Part shown: in pieces, positions 1-9,843 of the stretch
How positions within the stretch are numbered: the stretch's first letter is position 1
Layout of the letters: each line of letters begins with the position of its first letter
Assembly (NCBI GenBank): GCA_037178625.1
Contig: JAWZXG010000032.1
Coordinates: 94,772 to 158,771, forward strand
Length of the DNA: 64,000 bases
Reading direction: 5' to 3'
Origin: Skeletonema tropicum
Taxonomy: Eukaryota > Bacillariophyta > Thalassiosirophyceae > Thalassiosirales > Thalassiosiraceae
The notes under the pieces: model-generated
The model's database searches: none
The model's input: only the letters and a program-made list of their open reading frames with translations
Told to the model about the DNA's origin: nothing
Translations under genes and position numbers: made by a program

Positions 1-550
1 GTTGACGATGAATGAAAAGAGATGTACTGCTCAGCGTTCTTAGGCGAGCTGCGTCTATTAACACGCACGTACCTTCTGGATGGATGAGGCTGATCGTCAT
101 GAGTGTCTTCAGCGCAGCGTTTAGAGCCCACCCCGTGCCAACTATCATAGATGTTAGCCCGCCGCATTGCATTAAGGTGGTCGCTTTTTGGGATCAGATC
201 GAGCTGTGATTATTATTATTAGTAGATCTTCGCAAGCGTCAACGGCGAGGGCCTCTTGGCCGAGCAGTGATTATTGATATCGCTGCACTCTACACACGTA
301 ACAATTGTCATGGACGGTGCTGCTGATCGTCTAGGAGTGTGTTTTGTGAGGGCGACCGCAGGGACGCCGAACTACTGTGATCAATTATTGTATTAATTGA
401 TAGCATTTCAAACGAGGATTCGAAGGGTTGTCTCATTGTCATTGCTATCTATCTACGGAGGCCGAGCTGTGTTTATATTGGATGGATTTGGATTGTCGAT
501 CTGGGGCCCAGTATTCAGTATTCAGATTGTAGACCCCTCTCGAGTTGAGT

Positions 551-1310
551 CGATTGACAAAAGATCAATATTTGGCCTTGCAACTGCAACTAATCGATAG
601 AGCGCAACGAGAGCTTGCGAATACTGGTCGAATCGTATCAATCCGATGGAATAGAGAGGACAAGAGTTATGGATGGATTACTGTTACTATTACTGATACT
701 GAATGGTCGGTGAGCAAAGAGGGGGGATAGTGTTTACGTTTACTTTGGTTACTTAGTTATATTCATATTACATTATTACTTGAATGTCCATGTCCATCTA
801 CCATCATCTATCTTCTCTCCTACCATACCTCTCAATCTCAATATAATCCACCCACGTGTTGAGCATAGCATCCGACAAACAGCCCACCAAATGATGATCG
901 GAATCCATCATGGAGGATTCACCTTCGAAAGCCGTCATTAAGCTTAGCTTTCCTCCTCCTCCGTTGCTGTTGCCGCCACTACTTCCTCTTCCTCCAATCC
1001 CCCTTCTCATTGTTGATGAATGCCTCTTGCGTTGATTCCGAAGTACAGATGCAGCATGACGAGCTGACATCCTCCGACTGCCGGATTGAGTTCGAGGTGG
1101 GTGCGTCTCCTCTCCGCTGACGGATTGTTTGTGGAGGGCGTAGAGTATAGTTCGAGACGGTCGCGGTTGGGTCATCATAATTCAGTTCTTCGTCAATATC
1201 TTGGCTTCTCCCCATCCAATGAAGACGATGAGTGTCGTTTTGGAAAGCTCTTATCAAGCTCTATCGATCGTTGGTATCAACATGGCCAAATATCGATCTG
1301 TTGCCAATCG
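551..1310. repeat. Imperfect inverted repeat inside the 2102-bp unit
   Basis: Bases 551-603 (CGATTGACAAAAGATC... to ...ATCGATAGAGC) match the reverse complement of 1258-1310 at roughly 80 percent. Weaker similarity may extend outward on both sides. The arms are separated by about 650 bases. The same pair recurs in the second unit (2653-3412). This may be a decayed inverted duplication or the ends of an old element. No target duplication was found. Confidence 0.6.
804..1178 (-). CDS. Candidate short protein in tandem unit, copy 1
   Basis: I do not recognise this. It is a 124-codon reading frame rich in Ser, Gly and Arg, with a Gly-rich stretch near residues 62-75 and a more ordinary C-terminal segment (LVGCLSDAMLNTWVDYIEIE). 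It is the longest minus-strand frame in the repeated unit and the C-terminus looks protein-like. However, overlapping frames of similar length exist (for example a 131-codon plus-strand frame at 1086-1481), so it could be spurious. It could also be the last exon of a larger gene. Confidence 0.25.
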   Translation of the reverse strand: MMTQPRPSRTILYALHKQSVSGEETHPPRTQSGSRRMSARHAASVLRNQRKRHSSTMRRGIGGRGSSGGNSNGGGGKLSLMTAFEGESSMMDSDHHLVGCLSDAMLNTWVDYIEIERYGRREDR

Positions 1311-2905
1311 ATCCGGTTAAAAACGGGGTTACAGTTAGAGCTCGGCCAGATCCGGCTTGACATTGAGAATTCCACCAATAGAGTCCAAATTCAAATAATA
1401 ATCCAATTTGACAAATTGACCACCGCTGGAATCGTCTCCTCAAGCTGCTTCGATTCGTACGGTGCAACATCAGTAATATAAACGGTGCTCGGGCAGGGGC
1501 CCTCGCCCGATGCAGTTTCAGTTTCAGTTGTAGAGATCAGCCTCAGACAGAAGCATCGATCAGGTAAGATCCATGAACTTCAGATCTTCCCCGACCAGAA
1601 CGCAAGCATCGATCAAATAAGATCAATGAAGATCTCTGTAATCACTGGGGACGGCGCAACAGCAACATCTGTGGGTAAAGTTGGATTCGACACTCGACAC
1701 TGCTGTGGGAGGTGCACCGTCCAGCGGCCAGCAGGAGAGGCGTCATCGGCTACGCTCGGCAATAATAATATCCACCTCCCATCAGCAACAGTGTGATGAT
1801 CGTTGTTGTTCTACTGGCTCCCCTCCCTCCGGTCTGAAGTAGTATCATCATCTGTACAACTACAACTTAGTAATGGCAGCGCAGCATCAGAATTTGAAGT
1901 GGTAAGTTGTGTCTGCTTTGGATCTTTGGATTTGATTGAGTTGTGAGTTGTGACACTGACAGCTTCTCACTTTTTGACCCACACCGAGCGAACGGAACCT
2001 CAACGAAGCACGAAGCGAAGCACGATGGCAATAAGATAGAAGTAGTAGCACCTACTGCTCCTAACAATCATTACTATACACCGTGCCAATACGGTGCTGA
2101 TCGTTGACGATGAATGAAAAGAGATGTACTGCTCAGCGTTCTTAGGCGAGCTGCGTCTATTAACACGCACGTACCTTCTGGATGGATGAGGCTGATCGTC
2201 ATGAGTGTCTTCAGCGCAGCGTTTAGAGCCCACCCCGTGCCAACTATCATAGATGTTAGCCCGCCGCATTGCATTAAGGTGGTCGCTTTTTGGGATCAGA
2301 TCGAGCTGTGATTATTATTATTAGTAGATCTTCGCAAGCGTCAACGGCGAGGGCCTCTTGGCCGAGCAGTGATTATTGATATCGCTGCACTCTACACACG
2401 TAACAATTGTCATGGACGGTGCTGCTGATCGTCTAGGAGTGTGTTTTGTGAGGGCGACCGCAGGGACGCCGAACTACTGTGATCAATTATTGTATTAATT
2501 GATAGCATTTCAAACGAGGATTCGAAGGGTTGTCTCATTGTCATTGCTATCTATCTACGGAGGCCGAGCTGTGTTTATATTGGATGGATTTGGATTGTCG
2601 ATCTGGGGCCCAGTATTCAGTATTCAGATTGTAGACCCCTCTCGAGTTGAGTCGATTGACAAAAGATCAATATTTGGCCTTGCAACTGCAACTAATCGAT
2701 AGAGCGCAACGAGAGCTTGCGAATACTGGTCGAATCGTATCAATCCGATGGAATAGAGAGGACAAGAGTTATGGATGGATTACTGTTACTATTACTGATA
2801 CTGAATGGTCGGTGAGCAAAGAGGGGGGATAGTGTTTACGTTTACTTTGGTTACTTAGTTATATTCATATTACATTATTACTTGAATGTCCATGTCCATC
2901 TACCA

Positions 2906-3280
2906 TCATCTATCTTCTCTCCTACCATACCTCTCAATCTCAATATAATCCACCCACGTGTTGAGCATAGCATCCGACAAACAGCCCACCAAATGATGAT
3001 CGGAATCCATCATGGAGGATTCACCTTCGAAAGCCGTCATTAAGCTTAGCTTTCCTCCTCCTCCGTTGCTGTTGCCGCCACTACTTCCTCTTCCTCCAAT
3101 CCCCCGTCTCATTGTTGATGAATGCCTCTTGCGTTGATTCCGAAGTACAGATGCAGCATGACGAGCTGACATCCTCCGACTGCCGGATTGAGTTCGAGGT
3201 GGGTGCGTCTCCTCTCCGCTGACGGATTGTTTGTGGAGGGCGTAGAGTATAGTTCGAGACGGTCGCGGTTGGGTCATCAT
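2906..3280 (-). CDS. Candidate short protein in tandem unit, copy 2
   Basis: This is the second copy of the frame at 804-1178, with the same 124-residue product. Its identity follows from the recent tandem duplication and is not independent evidence of coding function. Confidence 0.25.
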   Translation of the reverse strand: MMTQPRPSRTILYALHKQSVSGEETHPPRTQSGSRRMSARHAASVLRNQRKRHSSTMRRGIGGRGSSGGNSNGGGGKLSLMTAFEGESSMMDSDHHLVGCLSDAMLNTWVDYIEIERYGRREDR

Positions 3281-4440
3281 AATTCAGTTCTTCGTCAATA
3301 TCTTGGCTTCTCCCCATCCAATGAAGACGATGAGTGTCGTTTTGGAAAGCTCTTATCAAGCTCTATCGATCGTTGGTATCAACATGGCCAAATATCGATC
3401 TGTTGCCAATCGATCCGGTTAAAAACGGGGTTACAGTTAGAGCTCGGCCAGATCCGGCTTGACATTGAGAATTCCACCAATAGAGTCCAAATTCAAATAA
3501 TAATCCAATTTGACAAATTGACCACCGCTGGAATCGTCTCCTCAAGCTGCTTCGATTCGTACGGTGCAACATCAGTAATATAAACGGTGCTCGGGCAGGG
3601 GCCCTCGCCCGATGCAGTTTCAGTTTCAGTTGTAGAGATCAGCCTCAGACAGAAGCATCGATCAGGTAAGATCCATGAACTTCAGATCTTCCCCGACCAG
3701 AACGCAAGCATCGATCAAATAAGATCAATGAAGATCTCTGTAATCACTGGGGACGGCGCAACAGCAACATCTGTGGGTAAAGTTGGATTCGACACTCGAC
3801 ACTGCTGTGGGAGGTGCACCGTCCAGCGGCCAGCAGGAGAGGCGTCATCGGCTACGCTCGGCAATAATAATATCCACCTCCCATCAGCAACAGTGTGATG
3901 ATCGTTGTTGTTCTACTGGCTCCCCTCCCTCCGGTCTGAAGTAGTATCATCATCTGTACAACTACAACTTAGTAATGGCAGCGCAGCATCAGAATTTGAA
4001 GTGGTAAGTTGTGTCTGCTTTGGATCTTTGGATTTGATTGAGTTGTGAGTTGTGACACTGACAGCTTCTCACTTTTTGACCCACACCGAGCGAACGGAAC
4101 CTCAACGAAGCACGAAGCGAAGCACGATGGCAATAAGATAGAAGTAGTAGCACCTACTGCTCCTAACAATCATTACTATACACCGTGCCAATACGGTGCT
4201 GATCGTTGACGATGAATGAAAAGAGATGTACTGCTCAGCGTTCTTAGGCGAGCTGCGTCTATTAACACGCACGTACCTTCTGGATGGATGAGGCTGATCG
4301 TCATGAGTGTCTTCAGCGCAGCGTTTAGAGCCCACCCCGTGCCAACTATCATAGATGTTAGCCCGCCGCATTGCATTAAGGTGGTCGCTTTTTGGGATCA
4401 GATCGAGCTGTGATTATTATTATTAGTAGATCTTCGCAAG

Positions 4441-5657
4441 GGTCAAACCAGTGACAATCTGGCCATGTTGTGGTTGTGGTAGCTTTTGTCAGTAATTATT
4501 CTACAACACGTTGGAGGGAGGGCAATACTTTGAAGGAGGGGATACTGATCCAGAGTCTTTTGCATTGTGACAATATGATGAACTCTTGAGGTGGATTATA
4601 CTTTTAATGCACTATCATTGAAGATGTCTGCTGCTGGTACTCCTTTCATCCTCACTCTCGCAATACGTACTATGGCTTCATTAGACACATAAGCTTACAA
4701 TCAATCTGAGATATCGGGTGACTTACTGCTCAGCTTCAGTAGCAGCGGCAACGTGAGTGTAGATGATTGTGACTTCTCTTCGAAAGGGAAAGGAGTCGGT
4801 GATTGCCCCATTGTTATCATCAAGGCAAGTAGGCGGCATTCTGTACTAGGGATGAAGCATCAACCTGGAACGAATCTGCTATGAAAGAAGAGATGAATAG
4901 TGTGACAAACAAACAACAAACAATACATGCAAACGGGAAGTAGTAGGGCGGACAAATGTTGCTTGAGAAGCGCTGCACTGGAGGGTGAGGCAACATTATC
5001 TAAGAAGGTTTGTCAGCTATGAGAAAATATTAGTCTATTATTTTATTTGATGCAGCCATGATGCATGCATGTGTCTTCTTGCCAACCCATGCAACAATCC
5101 ACACAATAATTAGGAATGAAAAGCATCATATGAAGAGAATGATAATCCTTATTAGTGATAATATGGTCTTAGTAGTCGCAGCCTTCACATAAGCACTTGT
5201 CTTGTCTTCTACAGAGATTACACCTGTTGATTCAACATCAAGACTGCAACACTGGATAATAAACAGCACGGCGGCTTGCTCTTGCGGTATCTCACGTGGA
5301 CGCTAGTTCACATATTAATAGTTTAGGAGAGCAATTGCAATAAAATGTGTTGCTGTGTATATTAATATATCATTCTAATCTGATTGGAATGTCCAGACAC
5401 GAATCTGTTCACAAAAATCAAAAAACAACACCCGAAAGACATCGCCTATAAGTAGCATTATGACCACCCCCATACCAGTCGTCAAAATATCAACATAAAG
5501 TATCGAGGGCCAGGGGGGCCTTGTGAATCGATTATTGTGTTTCGTCATCGACGATATTTGCCACCTCCACCAAAATAGACCAAAAATCAATGACTTAGAC
5601 ATAGTCGCAGATTCGTCAGTAGGTTCTCAAATTCGTAACCTGCCGACTACATATCTT
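4441..5657. other. Gene-free stretch after tandem array
   Basis: No convincing coding frame, RNA gene or mobile-element end was seen. The sequence is AT-rich with scattered stops in all frames. A 75-codon minus frame at 5375-5602 has no recognisable features. Confidence 0.5.
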
Positions 5658-6140
5658 TTTCCCTGATTCTGTGTAGTTGAATAGATTCAGTCATACCAGC
5701 CTGCACCTGCAGATTCAAAATAGGTGACACTTTGTCGGAGCTTGAATCTTCCCAGCTTTTGAAATTGTTGGAGATGCTGTTGGTGGAGATGTTGGAGCAA
5801 CTGGAGCAGGGGTTGGATTTGGAGTTGGCGGATTTGTTGGAAATGCTGTAGGAGGTAGTGTGGGAAGAACTGGAGCTGGAGTCGGATTTGGAGTTGGCGC
5901 GTTTGTGGGAGCTTGAGTCTTCCCAGCTTTAGTCTTCCCAGCTTTTGAAATTGTTGGAGATGCTGTAGGAGGTAGTGTGGGGAAAACCGGAGCAGGGGTT
6001 GGATTAGGAGTAGGCAGATTTGTTGGAGTTGCTGTAGGAGGTAGTGTGGGAAGAACTGGAGCTGGAGTCGGATTTGGAGTTGGCGGATTTGTTGGAAATG
6101 CTGTTGGTGGAGATGTTGGAGCAGGGGTTGGATCCACAAA
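5658..6140 (-). pseudogene. Detached copy of the metalloprotease PT-rich tail
   Basis: This stretch copies the 3' end of the M11 protease gene (9863-10500). It has the same downstream text (TTTTCCCTGATTCTGTGTAG), then the PTPNPTPAPV repeats and the SKAGKTQAPT spacers. There is no catalytic domain. The reading frame after the last spacer shifts and ends at CHLF instead of continuing as in the intact gene. Four PTPNPTPAPV cores remain against seven in the protease. It is a partial duplication lying about 4 kb from its source in the same orientation. Confidence 0.85.
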
Positions 6141-6170
6141 GTCTACCGATTCGTTGGTACGCAACAGTGT

Positions 6171-6763
6171 TTAGACTCTGATAACAACTTGTGAATTCTT
6201 TGCATCCGCACCAGCCTCAGCAACAGCTGCAGGAGTAAGAGGCACTCAGAAAACTTCATAAGACTCTTGAACGCCGATTCTTCTAACTTACAGGCTGTCT
6301 TGTCAATCAATTGGCGAACAATAGCAGGCTTAGTATCCACTTTGCGCCGTTTGTTCTTGTCAGATGATAGAGCCTTGGCAGACGCCGAAGCATCAGCGGC
6401 AGCTTCGGGCTAAACAAGAGACCCAGTGATGTTCTAATAGATAGCAGAGCAGCGTTAGGGTGACATGGTGACGGAGAATAGCATGGGTAATGACCGAACA
6501 ACAACTATGGTACTTACATCTTCTTGTAAACGACTCTTTCTCTCCTTGGCCGCATTCTCCCTCCTAACGGCATTACGACGGTCGTCACGAGCCCTCTTCA
6601 ATTTAGCAGACTCATCTTTCTGTGCCTGCGTCTTTTCCTTGGGCGCTCGCTTCTTCTTCTTCTTTGGAGGAGGGACAACTTCCGTCGATATCTGTTGCTG
6701 CGCCTTCTCCGTACTTGTTCGCTTTCTCTTTCCTCTGCCTCCTCCCTCGCTACCGTCTGACAT
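6171..6763 (-). CDS. Small Lys/Arg-rich protein, three 3' exons
   Basis: Function unknown. Exons on the minus strand are 6763-6518, 6409-6292 and 6226-6171. The introns are 108 and 65 nt, with donors GTAAGTACC and GTAAGTTAG and acceptors TTTAG and CTGCAG. The three exons join in frame to 139 residues ending at TAA 6171-6173. The N-terminal part is strongly basic, with a PPPKKKKKR run that resembles a nuclear localisation signal. A charged, coiled-coil-like helix follows (about residues 42-82), then an Ala-rich acidic tail. The same frame continues upstream of this ATG but is broken by TAG at 6809-6811. The visible start may therefore be internal. A nuclear DNA- or RNA-associated role is only a guess from composition. 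Confidence 0.6.
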
Positions 6764-7235
6764 GTCAATCTCTGCTAGAGCCCTCGCTGCAGCTTGTTCC
6801 TCGCGCTGCTAAGATTCCAAAATACGATTAATTGTGGACAATTGCTGCCGGTCTGTGAGCAGGCGCCATTCTCGGACTGCTCTCGCCTTACCTGTAGAAG
6901 TTCTCCTCAAAGAAAGCACCTCGGGAGGGATATCATGCGTCCCCTTTCCTTTATGGCAAGGGAATACCTCATTGATCGAGCCATTAGAACTAAAGTCACA
7001 ACGTGCAGTCTTATCAGCCAGGCTTTCGTTGCTCGTGATGCGGCTGACTCATTCGCAGCTTGTTGCTTCGCCGACGGCTTCAACACTCGACCAGTTCGGG
7101 ACGTCTTCTTTGGAGCCTCAGTGCTCGTGAGTTGACCACCCCCGACTCTGCAATAGGGGTGGTTTCCCTACCGTTTTGGATGGAGAGTTCGTTACAATCC
7201 TTCGATTGATCGGTCGGTTGAGTTTTGGTTGACAT
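6764..7235 (-). pseudogene. Broken 5' part of the Lys/Arg-rich gene, or unresolved exons
   Basis: Upstream of the ATG at 6763 the same frame stays protein-like (REWRLLTDRQQLSTINRILE, then QREEQAAARALAEID), except for one TAG at 6809-6811. Further upstream the best frame changes: a basic segment (TEAPKKTSRTGRVLKPSAKQ) lies in another frame, and an ATG near 7233 opens a third. Clean GT-AG introns that would join these frames are not obvious. One candidate intron would use GTAAGGCGAG as donor and end at TCTTAG. That would remove the TAG, but also a good-looking coding stretch. Either the gene carries a nonsense mutation and frameshifts, or short introns are missed. Confidence 0.45.
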
Positions 7236-7369
7236 CGGAGGTCGGAATGATTGAGATGTTTACTAGCGTTATGCGAATTTATCTAGTGCTCGGCAAATCT
7301 TTAAAACGTGCGACGGTGAGTCTACTGGCGTTTAAAACGCCAGCTAGCTCCCCCCCCCCCCCGAAAGTA

Positions 7370-9665
7370 CCGTTAATCTTGTGTGTGCTGCGTGTGAAGG
7401 AGATAAATAACCCTAAATTTTTGTTCTGCCCAGCTCCATCCAGCCCAGCTTGGCACTTTCTCTCTGTCTCGGTTCCTTGGCCTTTCTCGACAAAGTAGTT
7501 GGAGTGCAACTCAATCTAAACTCGTGGACTCCTCCTCTTCTCAAAGAAATAACCTACATGGGTGTCAGCCAACTACAATAACTAAAATTAACATCCCTAC
7601 TTCTTCTTCTGAAAAAAGTTGCTCCCTCCACCTCCACCTCCACGGAGTTAACATACTCAAGAGGATTTCTACACTCAAGTCTGCTCTGGTATCACTGCCG
7701 CTAGATGCCATGTACTGGATCGATTCCGATTCTTCATGGGGATGACATTTTCTGATTCCGTGATCAAGAGTGTGTGCCCAATTAATTATGTCTACTATTG
7801 ACATGCTCACGTCTATACAACATACCATGTCTGTATTTGGTGCTGAGGGAAGTTCTTTTATCACATGTATCACCCATTGATATGGATGCTATTAAACGGT
7901 CATACACATCTATTCCATGATGTTATGGAACGGGGTTTTATGTTTTCAGAGAGCGTCATCGTATCATTCCATCGACACACAGCGATCTACATCCGCTAAT
8001 CAACTTCATGCCAATACTCTTGCTGTGTGAGGAGATCCTGTTCTTTCGACGATTGTTTTATCCGCAATGATAGATGATATGAAGCGATCTCTGGCTAAGT
8101 GTATGGTCACCCTAGCCAGCAAATCTGTTCTCAGTGAGTATTTGACTTCAAGAAATGGTCAACATAGCGTCGGAAAGCTGAGAGTGAGAGGAGTTCAAAT
8201 CCGTGGCTTGCTTGGCAAGGTTTTGAATCGTGGTCAAATGAATGTGTGATGTGGAGCTGAAGACCAGGGTAAATTGAGAAAAGGGATCTTTTTTGGGGTT
8301 AACCCCCAAGTCAAGCTAGGGAATGGGGCTAACAAAATATTTTTTTATTTTTGGAAGCAACTCATGGATTTGGAACCAGCTCAACGAGAGGAGCATTTTA
8401 AGCCTATAAAAAGGTAGGTTAGCCCCAGTGGCGGCTGAGAACAGATAATTTAGCCAATATTGGCTAGCCTGACCATACACTTAGCCCTCTGCCAATGTGC
8501 TAGTTATTGAAGATGATGATGGATTTGCTCACAACAACAACATTAAAACTTATTAACACTCACAAGTTCCACAAGATCGATGATTCTTACTTCTTGCTAG
8601 CTGTGATATGTATCACAACTTAATTGAGCATCGTGACTTCCAGCGCAGAGGACTTTGGCAACTGTCACTGACTGTTCTATTCCCAAGTTCTTTGTTACAT
8701 ACTTCCGTCGGCAAGGAAAGTCTACCGCTGGATTTGTTCTGGATCGTGTCTGCAGTATACAAGACATCTTTTCTTTTGAGTTCTGGAAGACATCAACATC
8801 AACCTCAATCCATCGACTTGATACTTGAGATCATGTCTTCTTGTTTCGGAAAGGCACTTCTTGCATGTCTTGCACAAACGATGCTGTCTTATTGGTGAAG
8901 GATATCAATTTGGCATTACTCTGGGCTGTGGGGAGGGTTTCTCACACATAAACGAACTTCAACATCCATGTCACCAGTTATTGCTAGGTATGCTGACTTG
9001 TGCTTTACGGATAATGCTACTTCGTTGACCATCGGTAATGATGTTTTTACGACCAATATCGCCGCTTGTGTCGCATCGTTGGTTACTGGGGAGCTTTTGT
9101 CTAAGAAAACCAAGCATAATGTCCGCTGCCTTCATCAAGATGATTTGGTTATATATATTGGAAGTCTGCAACAAGATATTTCGTGGCATTCCAACACCTT
9201 TCTGGTTTTGTCGTCATCATCAGTGTTCTCTTTGGAAGTAGTACTCAACTTCATCGCAATCGCATCTTCTTGCCATGGGGAGTGGGGAGCTGCTCCATCC
9301 AACTGCACTTTGATCACTTTGCAAATCATCTACATACTTTTGCATGATCTTGTGAGCTACGAAACTACCTCTACGGATAATGGCAGGTTCTACGCTAAGA
9401 CTAAGAGACCATCTTGTACATCTTCGATGGATGTGAGCAATTGTTACTAAGTGTTACCTGTGACTGTGACTGCGACGATCCAATACTTTATTAATTTAGA
9501 GTTGCCTCGATGCTTCGAGATGAATAGGGAACGCTTGCCTGTGCGTCTGTGCAACGTTTCTACTGCCATTTGGTTGTTGGAGAATAGCAATGCGATGTAC
9601 GAGAGTGTGGGATTATTTTATGGAGAGATTGAAGGGGGGGGCAGAAAAATACTCAACATCTAAAT
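7370..9665 (+). mobile_element. Decayed retroelement related to the 1000-aa ORF elements, copy 1
   Basis: The left part (about 7440-7700) is shared with 12960-13240: GTCAGCCAACTACAATAACT, then a pyrimidine-rich stretch. Downstream, broken frames resemble the ORF of the LTR elements at 40684-44795 and 53392-57505. The clearest match is ACTTTATTAATTTAGAGTT near 9485, identical in the intact ORF, encoding YFINLEL followed by CFEMNRE (intact ORF: YFINLEF, CEMNGE). Near 7900-7970 a THLF...RGFMFSES segment parallels THDF...RGVMFFSSEG. Many stops and frameshifts are present and no LTRs were found. There is a near-perfect palindrome at 7325-7343 and a C14 homopolymer just after it. Confidence 0.55.
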
Positions 9666-9843
9666 TACTATGTATCTACAGCCCAGAAAGTCCCCAAAAG
9701 GGGGGTGGTGGGAAAATTTTATCTAGTGGCAAAATTGGTATGCTTTCTCAAAATCAGCCCTAACCCTAACGCTGAAGCATTGACCTTTCCACAGTTGGCA
9801 CGCCCAGGGGCTCTAGCAGTTATGGAAGCAGTAAGCAGTCTGC

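Larger units (their letters stand above)
1..4440. repeat. Head-to-tail tandem array, 2102-bp unit, about 2.1 copies visible
   Basis: Position 1 onward recurs from 2103 and again from 4205, giving a period of exactly 2102 bases. The third copy ends at 4440, where the sequence diverges (CGCAAGCGTC in the unit, CGCAAGGGTC after the break). The two full copies look almost identical by eye; one clear difference is T against G near 1005/3107. The array probably continues to the left of the window. No long ORF fills the unit. It contains an imperfect inverted repeat and one candidate short ORF, listed separately. Near-identity suggests recent duplication, or an assembly duplication that read depth would expose. 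Confidence 0.95.

Noticed and set aside
5969..6174. Plus-strand Gly/Val-rich short ORF as a gene
   Set aside because: Antisense of the duplicated PT-rich tail.
7320..7370. Palindrome CTGGCGTTT-A-AAACGCCAG as another barcoded hairpin
   Set aside because: It lacks the AAAACG-core-CGTTTT layout and the element ends; recorded only as a local palindrome beside a C homopolymer.
8190..8225. GTTCAAATCC motif, possible tRNA
   Set aside because: No cloverleaf can be drawn around it; it belongs to the decayed retroelement.
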